Shown piece by piece: positions 1-5,343 of a stretch of 5,343 nucleotides of DNA. Each line of letters starts with the position of its first letter. Position 1 is the first letter of the stretch. The translations under genes were made by a program, and so were the position numbers. The stretch lies in NCBI GenBank assembly GCA_031266315.1, contig JAISBG010000266.1:1-5343 (forward strand), in the 5' to 3' direction. A model generated the notes under the pieces. It did no database searches. It saw nothing but the letters and a program-made list of their open reading frames with translations, and had not been told where the DNA came from. This DNA is from Planctomycetaceae bacterium. Lineage in GTDB: Bacteria > Planctomycetota > Planctomycetia > Pirellulales > Thermoguttaceae.

Positions 1-152
1 TGCAAATCACTGCCGATTCGCAAAAACGCTTGGGTGTAATCCGCTCCGTCGTAAGCAATCGCGGTTGACAAATTGCCGTCTTCTTGAGTTCCGTCCCAAT
101 CATTGACCAGTAAATCAAAGCCAATAACCGGACGATAACTCCAACGGCGATT
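1..152 (+). repeat. Left arm of 152-bp inverted repeat
   Basis: Base i in this arm pairs with base 631-i in 479-630. The arms match at 149 of 152 positions, with mismatches at 126/505, 42/589 and 33/598. Homology stops sharply at 153/478 on the inner side. On the outer side it reaches the window edge, so the true arm may be longer. It encodes barrel sequence on the minus strand. Confidence 0.92.
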
Positions 153-478
153 CGCAAAAATTCGTTTGCCAAGTTCGAGATTGAGTTCGTTGGTGTTACC
201 GTTGAATTTTGAATTGTGTGTGTTCCAATTCAAACCAAGACCCGGATCAAGACGATTCAACTTGTAGTCTTGCGAACCGTAGTTATAAACGACACGGAAA
301 TCCGCACCGTTTCGAAAAACGCGAGCCGCATAAACTCCAAAATAAACATCGTCCGCATCCAAACGATCTGAACGCAAAGTTGCTTTGGAACCTTCATAAC
401 CAAACAGCAAACCGAGTTGGGTTTTATTTGTTTTGTAAAGGTCAAGACCAACCTGAATTCCGTCGGTTCCGATTTCCC
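1..478 (-). CDS. Autotransporter-like outer-membrane beta-barrel domain, partial and 5'-broken
   Basis: Read on the minus strand from about 479 down to 1, the frame is open and gives a barrel-like protein of about 159 residues that continues off the left edge. It starts around WEIGTDGIQVGLDLYKTN, passes through GLLFGYEGSK, DVYFGVYAARVFRNG and FRVVYNYGSQDYKL, and ends near DLLVNDWDGTQEDG. Alternating hydrophobic and polar residues, frequent aromatics and Asn/Asp/Gly-rich turns are typical of the autotransporter beta-domain family, which forms an outer-membrane pore at the C-terminus of surface proteins. No upstream start exists: the frame meets a TGA at 527-525 and has no ATG before the barrel. 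The passenger domain and N-terminus are therefore missing, cut at the 478/479 junction. The barrel reading is fairly firm. Whether this is a real broken gene or half of a mis-joined assembly is open. Confidence 0.6.
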
Positions 479-630
479 AATCGCCGTTGGAGTTATCGTC
501 CGGTAATTGGCTTTGATTTACTGGTCAATGATTGGGACGGAACTCAAGAAGACGGCAATTTGTCAACCGCGATTGCTTACGACGGAGCCGATTACACTCA
601 AGCGTTTTTGCGAATCGGCAGTGATTTGCA
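479..630 (-). repeat. Right arm of 152-bp inverted repeat
   Basis: Reverse complement of 1-152 at about 98% identity. In the barrel frame the three differences fall in third codon positions and leave Val, Ala and Thr unchanged, so the arms look like two diverged coding copies and not one copied molecule. The arms enclose 326 bp (153-478) of single-copy barrel sequence. Confidence 0.92.
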
Positions 631-934
631 ATTTGTCAAAGGTAATTTTGTACTCAATTCGGGACTTTATTATTCTTACGATTTGAATGATGATGTTCTG
701 AAAACCAAAGTCTTTGCCCGCAACGGTTCAAAACTCGGTTACAACAAAGACATTAATAGTACGTTATACGGTTCAGATTTGGGACGTTCGGTGTTAACGT
801 TTAATGTTGGAGGTTCTTATGCGTTGGGCAGCAAAACTTCCGTGTTCGGCGGTTTCACCGGCAACGCCGTCCTTGACCGCGACGGCGACGGATTCCAAAG
901 CAACGGTTACGTCGGTCTCCAATACCAATGGTAA
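479..934 (+). CDS. C-terminal half of an autotransporter-like beta-barrel, 5'-truncated
   Basis: The plus-strand frame from NRRWSYRPVIGFDLL to the TAA at 932-934 encodes about 151 residues of an outer-membrane beta-barrel. It shows strand-like runs such as LQFVKGNFVLNSGLYYSY and SVLTFNVGGSYALG, then ends in GYVGLQYQW. A terminal aromatic residue after alternating hydrophobics is the usual signal for outer-membrane barrel insertion. The first 152 bases match the minus-strand copy at 1-152, with three synonymous differences. The frame stays open upstream to an ATG at 209, but those residues (209-478) are the antisense of the other barrel copy and are rich in Asn, Arg, His and Gln, so they are unlikely to be native protein. 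The section from 479 has no convincing start. A strong terminator follows 32 bases after the stop. It is probably a gene remnant or one side of a rearrangement. Confidence 0.6.
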   Translation, partial: NRRWSYRPVIGFDLLVNDWDGTQEDGNLSTAIAYDGADYTQAFLRIGSDLQFVKGNFVLNSGLYYSYDLNDDVLKTKVFARNGSKLGYNKDINSTLYGSDLGRSVLTFNVGGSYALGSKTSVFGGFTGNAVLDRDGDGFQSNGYVGLQYQW

Positions 935-965
935 ATTCGTAGCGGAAAACCGATAGTAAAAAGTT

Positions 966-1017
966 AAAAGTTGATAGCGGAAAATAACGCAAGTGATTTC
1001 CGCTATCAACTTTTTTT
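966..1017 (+). terminator. Rho-independent terminator after the plus-strand barrel gene
   Basis: A perfect 18-bp stem (966-983 with 997-1014) around a 13-base loop runs into seven T residues (1011-1017). It lies 31 bases after the TAA of the plus-strand barrel gene. The other side of the stem is also flanked by an A-rich stretch (about 957-969), so it may also stop transcripts arriving from the convergent TPR gene. The stem core TAGCGGAAAA occurs a second time, in direct orientation, at 940-949. Confidence 0.85.
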
Positions 1018-1057
1018 CGTAACAGACAGTACAATTGTTACGGTATTCATATATAAT

Positions 1058-1117
1058 GTAGGCAACCACAAGGTGGGCAATCATCAAGTGGACAATTATA
1101 AGGTGGGCAACCGTTCG
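1058..1117 (+). repeat. 15-bp tandem repeat, four imperfect units
   Basis: Four consecutive 15-base units start at 1058, 1073, 1088 and 1103, each beginning GTRGRCAA and varying mostly in the second half. The fourth unit runs into the loop side of the REP-like hairpin. In one frame the units would read as a pentapeptide (VGNHK-like), but that frame has no credible start and overlaps the terminator, so I treat the array as non-coding. The rest of 935-1228 holds the terminator, the two hairpins and nothing else I can name. Confidence 0.75.
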
Positions 1118-1134
1118 CTGAACGGTTGCGTCGG
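1103..1134 (+). repeat. REP-like palindromic element, copy 1
   Basis: The unit begins GTGGGC and contains a perfect 10-bp stem (1107-1116 with 1120-1129) closed by the triloop GCT. It is followed by GTCGG. A related unit lies in opposite orientation at 1185-1217. The short GTGG-type head, stable hairpin and position between two convergent genes resemble bacterial REP/BIME elements. No mobilising transposase is visible in the window. Confidence 0.6.
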
Positions 1135-1184
1135 CATACTCGCCGACTGTGAACTAGATTAACGGCGGCAAAATTATGACTCAA

Positions 1185-1217
1185 CCGGCGCGACCCTTCA
1201 GCGAAGGGATCGCCCAC
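1185..1217 (-). repeat. REP-like palindromic element, copy 2 (inverted)
   Basis: On the minus strand this unit begins GTGGGC like copy 1. It folds as GCGA-(T bulge)-CCCTTC, the GCT triloop, then GAAGGG-TCGC. Compared with copy 1, one A-T pair has become G-C and one G-C pair has become C-G, so both arms changed together and the stem was kept. It ends 11 bases beyond the stop of the minus-strand TPR gene. It lacks a T tract, so it is not a classic terminator for that gene. Confidence 0.6.
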
Positions 1218-1228
1218 CACTCTTGGTG

Positions 1229-3688
1229 TTATTTGGTTATTTGGTTATTGAGTAAAAGGAGTGTTTCGAGTCGGGATTTTCGGGTTGAACCGCCGAGTTC
1301 GGGGTAGAGCAGGCGGAGAAGTTCAAATTCTTTTTTTGCTTCGGTTTTTTTGTTCAGTTTGAGATAAATCTCAATAATCCGCTCCCGCGATAACCACCAA
1401 TTTTCAGAGTTTTTCGCCGATTCATTCGCAATCCGCGTCCATACCTCAACCGCTTTGGAAAGTGTCGCCGAATCGTTTTGCCGAGTTAGAATTTCCGCTA
1501 AAAGTATCAGGAACGCAAGATCATCAGGAAATTGCTTCAATCGTTTTTTCAGAAGATCAACCGCCTCCTGAATTTTACCGGTTTTGGCAAGGAGTTGAAT
1601 TTGAGCAAGCCAAAAAGATCGTTTTTCCGCCGGTGAAAGAGTATCCAATTGTTGATCGTCCAATAATTCCAGAATTTCAGTTCCTTCTTTTTTTTGTTCC
1701 AAATCATTCAAAACCGTTACGAGCATTGTCTGAATTTGAATTTTCGTAACCGATTTCAATTCAGGAAAATTTCGTAAGGCGTTGCGGAGTAATTGTTCCG
1801 CTCGTTTCGGAATTTCCATTGCTTCCGTTTTGTTCGCGGCATGAGCAAACGCCTGAATCCGTTGTTCGGCAGCGTGCAACACCGAAACAACATCCGCCTC
1901 ATTCCATAAACTTTCCTCCGTCGGCAAACGCTGCTCAAACCATTCCGCAATCGAAAGCGGAGAATCCGGCAACATATTGAAACAACGTTTCGCCGTATTA
2001 ACCGTATCAAGACCAATAACAGTATGGTTTGATATTTTTTCAAGTATCGATAAAGCGTCTGACATTCGCCCTTGACTTTCCAAAAGAGTTGCCGCACGAA
2101 ACAGCAACGGCGGAATCTTGGGCGAATCACGCCAATATTCCGCGTGTTCTTTGAGTAAAACGAGATAATCTTCAAGTGGTAATTCTTTTTTCAAAACCGA
2201 TTGGGAAGCAAGATCAACCGCTTTCAAATGTAATTCGGCGGCATCGGGATTTTCGGGAAACCGCACCGAAAGAGTACGCAACGAATCAATCATCTGACGC
2301 CGACACGAAACTATTTCCGTTTGCAAAATATCAGGGTCGGTAGGGGAAATCGTTTCAAGACGTTTCAGGACTTCGCCGAGAACCGCAATAGCGGAAACAG
2401 CGTTGTTGAATGTTTCTTTCCGGTCTCCAACCATTTCCGCACGGCGGCTTGCCAATTCAAAAAAACGAACCGCTTCCGTATATTGTCCGCTTTGAAACTG
2501 GTCTTCGGCAAGCATTTTCAGGAGCGGGGCGTCGATTCCTTCGGTGTTTCCTTCGGCGGCAACAAGATAAGAATTGCCCAAAAACATACGCGCACGGCGT
2601 CCCCAATAAGTTCCGAATTGCTGATCAATACGCCGTATTTGTTCCAAAATGATTTGATTGATTTCGGTTTGTTGTTCGGTTTTATCTTTGAACCGGCGAC
2701 TCAAAGCCAGAAAAATCTCCAGTTTTGCCAAATCGTAATCAGGATAAACAAAAGAATCGTGATGATTTTCTTTGGTTTTCTGGACGGCTTCATCGAGGTT
2801 GCCAACCGCAAGACAATATCGTATCAATTCCGCTTCGGCTTGAAATTGAAGTTCCGGTGTTAGTTCGGTTTTCTGTAAACGTGACAGTAATTCTTTACAT
2901 TGATCAAAATTCCCAAGAAGCCGGTAACATGTTGCAAGTTCAATACGGCTGCGAAAAATAACCGGATCGTCAATAGGAAGTGATGCTGATTCTGTTAAGA
3001 GATTGACTGCCCGATTCAAACTGAATATCCGGTCTTCGCCCGCCGACGGAAACGAAAGAGCAAGCGACATCTGAGCCAACCCCGTTTGATAACCAATAGA
3101 ACGAAACAATACGACAAATCGGCGTTCCAATGAGGAATTGGTGTTAGAATTGGAATTAAATCCGGTTTTCTTCTGTAACATTTCGAGTTGTTCGGTGCAA
3201 TGCTGAAAACGTTCAAGAGATTGAAACAAGGTTGTTCGGGCTTGCAGTGTGATTTTGTTCCGATCTGTTTCGGACGCAACATCCGCTTCAAGACGTTGCC
3301 AATCGCCGAGTGAGTATTCGGCAACAGCAAATTGAAGTTGCAATCCGATTCGGGCGAGTGAAAATTCCGGTTGAGTCAATTCGTCGGGCGAACCGAGAAA
3401 CTGTGCTTCGAGTTCACCAAACCGCTTGAGAAGTTCCTGACGCCGAACCGGTTCTGAAAGAAGGAGTTGTCGAGTTTGGGAGCGGACAAGTTCCGTTGCT
3501 AACTGTGTTTTCTGAACACTTGAAACATTGGGGTCTTGAAATTCTTTTTTACAGAAAAACTCAACCGACTCAAACAAATTCCTATCCGAAAGCCCACGCA
3601 AAAACAAAATATCGGATTCCTTAAACCCGAAAACAGTTCCGGCACAAAAAAATAAAACCGGAAAGAAAAAAAAGAAAAATCGATTCAT
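1229..3688 (-). CDS. Exported TPR-repeat protein of unknown specific function
   Basis: This encodes 819 residues ending in TAA (1231-1229). I place the start at the ATG at 3688-3686. It gives MNRFFFFFFPVLFFCAGTVFG, a short basic head and very hydrophobic core typical of a Sec signal peptide, probably cut after about residue 21. A GGAGA lies 12 bases upstream, and a promoter lies just beyond. The frame runs on to 3808, but those 40 residues lack signal-like character and contain the promoter. The mature part is mostly alpha-helical with tetratricopeptide-like pairs near residues 244-300, 391-425, 527-552, 693-725 and 743-792 (for example LLGNFDQCKELL, SGQYTEAVRFFELA, KTGKIQEAVDLLKK). An Asn/Ser-rich linker sits near 178-186. 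TPRs hold protein complexes together, so a scaffold role in the periplasm or cell envelope is plausible. No catalytic domain is visible, and nothing here identifies its partners. Confidence 0.88.
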   Translation of the reverse strand: MNRFFFFFFPVLFFCAGTVFGFKESDILFLRGLSDRNLFESVEFFCKKEFQDPNVSSVQKTQLATELVRSQTRQLLLSEPVRRQELLKRFGELEAQFLGSPDELTQPEFSLARIGLQLQFAVAEYSLGDWQRLEADVASETDRNKITLQARTTLFQSLERFQHCTEQLEMLQKKTGFNSNSNTNSSLERRFVVLFRSIGYQTGLAQMSLALSFPSAGEDRIFSLNRAVNLLTESASLPIDDPVIFRSRIELATCYRLLGNFDQCKELLSRLQKTELTPELQFQAEAELIRYCLAVGNLDEAVQKTKENHHDSFVYPDYDLAKLEIFLALSRRFKDKTEQQTEINQIILEQIRRIDQQFGTYWGRRARMFLGNSYLVAAEGNTEGIDAPLLKMLAEDQFQSGQYTEAVRFFELASRRAEMVGDRKETFNNAVSAIAVLGEVLKRLETISPTDPDILQTEIVSCRRQMIDSLRTLSVRFPENPDAAELHLKAVDLASQSVLKKELPLEDYLVLLKEHAEYWRDSPKIPPLLFRAATLLESQGRMSDALSILEKISNHTVIGLDTVNTAKRCFNMLPDSPLSIAEWFEQRLPTEESLWNEADVVSVLHAAEQRIQAFAHAANKTEAMEIPKRAEQLLRNALRNFPELKSVTKIQIQTMLVTVLNDLEQKKEGTEILELLDDQQLDTLSPAEKRSFWLAQIQLLAKTGKIQEAVDLLKKRLKQFPDDLAFLILLAEILTRQNDSATLSKAVEVWTRIANESAKNSENWWLSRERIIEIYLKLNKKTEAKKEFELLRLLYPELGGSTRKSRLETLLLLNNQITK

Positions 3689-3700
3689 AACTTTAATTGT

Positions 3701-3705
3701 TCTCC
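3701..3705 (-). promoter_or_regulatory. Ribosome binding site for the TPR gene
   Basis: GGAGA on the minus strand, 12 bases before the ATG at 3688. The spacing is a little long, but it is the only purine-rich match near a start that also gives a signal peptide, so it supports the shorter reading of the gene. Confidence 0.5.
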
Positions 3706-3738
3706 ATAATTGTTCAACAAAGTTAAAACAAACCGTAT

Positions 3739-3768
3739 AGTATATCCGGTTATGCCGTGAATATTCAA
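3739..3768 (-). promoter_or_regulatory. Sigma-70-like promoter for the TPR gene
   Basis: On the minus strand, TTGAAT (3768-3763) and TATACT (3744-3739) are separated by 18 bases. Transcription would start near 3732, leaving a leader of about 44 bases before the ATG at 3688. It lies inside the upstream extension of the open frame, which argues against a start at 3808. Confidence 0.5.
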
Positions 3769-3911
3769 GCCGCACCGTCACAAATTGACTAACACCAACG
3801 CCAACCATTCAGCGAAACTTTTGATAAATTGCCTACCTTAATTGACCTGTTGGTGATGACTTTAAAAAAATTCTAAAACAACAAAATTTTCTCAAAAAAG
3901 AAAGATTTCTC

Positions 3912-3940
3912 TTGACTTCCGATATTGTTTCTGATAATAT
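3912..3940 (+). promoter_or_regulatory. Strong sigma-70-like promoter with extended -10 for the DUF1559 gene
   Basis: TTGACT (3912-3917) and TAATAT (3935-3940) are separated by 17 bases, and TGA just before the -10 hexamer makes an extended -10. Upstream, about 3860-3905 is rich in A and T tracts and could act as an UP element. Predicted initiation near 3947 leaves a leader of about 96 bases, with no convincing riboswitch or operator. The rest of the divergent region holds no gene that I can support. Confidence 0.7.
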
Positions 3941-4029
3941 TTACATCTCATTCAATGGCGATACATATTTTTTGCCGTATTGTTTTGCGGTAAATGTTTC
4001 GCAATTACTTCAATGAAACCTTATAAAAT

Positions 4030-4034
4030 AAGGA
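4030..4034 (+). promoter_or_regulatory. Ribosome binding site for the DUF1559 gene
   Basis: AAGGA with eight bases to the ATG at 4043 is an ideal arrangement. The same frame offers an upstream TTG (3980) and ATG (4013), but neither has a purine-rich site at the right distance, so 4043 is preferred. Confidence 0.7.
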
Positions 4035-4042
4035 ACACAACG

Positions 4043-4600
4043 ATGAAAAACTTAGTAGAAAACGCTTCGAAAAATTCACTGAACAATTCGGTGGAAAGTC
4101 AAATGTTAAAATGGGCAAGTCAGGGGGGGGGGGCAGTATGTGAGGAAGAGTTAAGAACAAAGAGCGGAAAACATCTGCTTTCTCAATACTTTTCCGTAAA
4201 ATTCTTATCTCTCATTCGTTCTTCACCGTTTGGCTTCACTCTTGTCGAACTTCTTGTGGTGATTGCGATTATCGGCGTGTTAATCGCTCTTCTGTTGCCT
4301 GCTGTTCAGGCAGCACGGGAAGCCGCAAGGCGAATGCAATGTACCAATCATCAGAAACAAGTTGGTATTGCAGTTCACAATTTCCACGAGGTTTTTGATG
4401 CCCTTCCGCCGACAATGATTTACGGTTGTAGCGATGGGAATCACGCCCCGCCGGATTCCACTCACGACCATCAACTTTATGGGCGACTTTCGTTTTGGGG
4501 ATTGATTTATCCGTTTGTTGAACGGCAATCACTTTACGACAAAGTTATGGAAGGAAACGGTGCTCGTGAAGGAATTGATCGAGTTCCGGGACAAACTTAG
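4043..4600 (+). CDS. DUF1559 family prepilin-like protein, N-terminal part ending at an in-frame TAG
   Basis: Starting at the ATG at 4043, this encodes 185 residues before a TAG at 4598-4600. Residues 64-88 form the type IV pilin-like motif [15 protein letters not shown] followed by a hydrophobic run ending LLPAVQ. Prepilin peptidase would cut between Gly64 and Phe65, and Glu69 is the conserved +5 glutamate. The next stretch, [23 protein letters not shown] and [15 protein letters not shown], is the usual start of the DUF1559 domain. The family is abundant in Planctomycetes and is thought to be an envelope-anchored pseudopilin-like protein, but its job is not established. The leader of 64 residues is long and contains an 11-G homopolymer coding for Gln-Gly-Gly-Gly. 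The missing C-terminal part follows in the same frame at 4601-5343. This is therefore either a gene broken by a nonsense change or one read through TAG. Confidence 0.8.
   Translation: MKNLVENASKNSLNNSVESQMLKWASQGGGAVCEEELRTKSGKHLLSQYFSVKFLSLIRSSPFGFTLVELLVVIAIIGVLIALLLPAVQAAREAARRMQCTNHQKQVGIAVHNFHEVFDALPPTMIYGCSDGNHAPPDSTHDHQLYGRLSFWGLIYPFVERQSLYDKVMEGNGAREGIDRVPGQT
4123..4133 (+). repeat. Poly-G tract of 11 residues inside the DUF1559 leader
   Basis: Eleven consecutive G residues occupy codons 27-31. At this length the frame continues into the prepilin motif. With ten, the frame would reach a TAA about seven codons later. With twelve, it would reach a TGA three codons after the tract. No ATG, GTG or TTG lies in frame between the tract and the motif, so there is no easy restart. 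This is the layout of a slipped-strand phase-variation switch. Confidence 0.9.
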
Positions 4601-5343
4601 TGGCGAAATGTTCTCACAACTGATGAAGAACGAAAAGGATTCGGGTCTGTTTCGTTTTATCACTGTCCGTCGCGGCGCGGCGGCGGTTCGCATTACACCG
4701 AAGAAACTACAATGTCTCATTCGGGACCACAAATTGATTATATGATTACTGTTGCTTATATCAGCAGCACTGCTAGCGGCGATTGCCGAATACTGGGTAA
4801 TAAATTACATCGCGATTACAAATCATACCATAACGGATCATTTCGTACTGCCGAAATCGAAGGAGGTCCTAGTAACCAAGTGATTTCTTATTATCCTATT
4901 GATTCTTTTGCTTGGTGGCGAGATGGTACTTCAAATCAGGTAATTGTCACAGAAAAACATATTCCGACTTATATGTTCAAAAAATGTTATACGGAAAGTT
5001 ATGCTGCGGCAACGCAACAAGAACAATGGCTTCTGGATTGTTCTTATCTTTCTGGGTTTGGCGGAGACGGCGGGGCAAGTCGGGGAGACCTTGCCGCCCA
5101 TGCTTGGGTTGATTCGCTCATGGCAACGAATGATCGAGCCACCGGTTCTTATACGGGAAGACCAATTGCCCGAAATGATACAGAAATTCCAACCGGTTCA
5201 AACCGATTTTCTATTGATTTGGCTGTACCGGCATTAGGGAGTGCCCATCCCGGATCGCTCAATATTTTACTAGGAGATGGAGCGGTTCGTAGTGTTGCGA
5301 AAAATGTCAACGTCAACATTTTAGCCCGCATGAGTATTGTTGA
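4601..5343 (+). CDS. DUF1559 family protein, C-terminal part in frame after the TAG, cut by the window edge
   Basis: This is the same frame as 4043-4600 and is open for 247 codons to the window edge. It carries family features in the expected order: FYHCPSRRGGG, the Asp-Tyr start of the core fold (QIDYMITVAYIS), AWWRDGTSNQVIVTEKHIP near the middle, and the H-X9-DG motif (His402 to Asp412-Gly413 in full-length numbering). It then reads NVNVNILARMSIV, close to the usual end of the family, so only a short tail is probably missing. If translated alone, the first in-frame ATG is at 4712, with no clear ribosome binding site. That product would lack the membrane anchor and be hard to explain, so one gene with a single internal TAG is the simpler reading. 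Confidence 0.75.

Noticed and set aside
209..478. N-terminal extension of the plus-strand barrel frame from an ATG at 209
   Set aside because: It is the antisense of a clear barrel coding region on the minus strand, has biased Asn/Arg/His/Gln composition and shows no signal peptide.
479..524. Minus-strand frame continuing upstream of the barrel copy (VNQSQLPDDNSNGD-like)
   Set aside because: It looks plausible as protein, but this DNA is clearly sense coding on the plus strand (NRRWSYRPVIG), and the frame meets a TGA at 527-525. The openness is probably chance.
971..1162. Small plus-strand frame with pentapeptide repeats
   Set aside because: It begins inside the terminator stem and only reflects the 15-bp DNA repeat and hairpins. 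There is no ribosome binding site.
1058..1217. CRISPR array
   Set aside because: The units are adjacent 15-mers without unique spacers, and the hairpins are an inverted pair. No cas genes are present.
3689..3808. 40-residue upstream extension of the TPR protein
   Set aside because: It contains the predicted promoter and lacks export-like character. The internal ATG at 3688 gives a clean signal peptide.
3980..4042. Earlier TTG (3980) or ATG (4013) start for the DUF1559 gene
   Set aside because: Neither has a ribosome binding site, whereas the ATG at 4043 has AAGGA at ideal spacing.
4515..4745. Plus-strand frame overlapping the TAG region, as a possible frameshift continuation
   Set aside because: It shows no DUF1559 motifs. 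The true continuation stays in the original frame after the TAG, so no frameshift is needed.

Overview
The window most likely comes from a planctomycete or a close PVC relative. The main reason is a DUF1559-type prepilin-like protein at 4043-5343. It has a [10 protein letters not shown] cleavage/methylation motif and a C-terminal H-X9-DG motif, a family typical and greatly expanded in Planctomycetes and relatives. The DNA is moderately AT-rich by eye for that phylum. A host-associated lineage with autotransporter-type surface proteins would fit, but that is inference.

Layout from left to right. (1) 1-934 holds two copies of an autotransporter-like outer-membrane beta-barrel in inverted orientation. 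A minus-strand copy runs off the left edge (about 478-1). A plus-strand C-terminal copy (479-934) ends in an aromatic residue. They share a 152-bp inverted repeat (1-152 and 479-630) with only three mismatches, all synonymous. Neither copy has a start codon that fits its barrel frame, and 478/479 is a rearrangement or assembly junction. (2) 935-1228 is a convergent intergenic region. It contains a strong rho-independent terminator, a 15-bp tandem repeat, and two inverted copies of a REP-like hairpin with compensatory changes. (3) 1229-3688 (minus) encodes an exported 819-residue TPR-rich protein of unknown specific role. (4) 3689-4042 is a divergent promoter region with one promoter facing each way. 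(5) 4043-5343 is the DUF1559 gene, running off the right edge. It carries an 11-G homopolymer just before the prepilin motif and an in-frame TAG at 4598-4600, after which the frame stays open for 247 codons with family motifs intact.

The genes do not look like one operon: the barrel and TPR genes converge and the TPR and DUF1559 genes diverge. What unites the window is cell-surface or exported products together with switchable or broken coding sequence. The G tract can act as an ON/OFF frame switch, the TAG either kills the gene or is read through, and the barrel copies sit in an invertible-looking arrangement. The G tract is the best-supported candidate for a regulatory mechanism. The barrel inverted repeat must first be separated from an assembly artefact.
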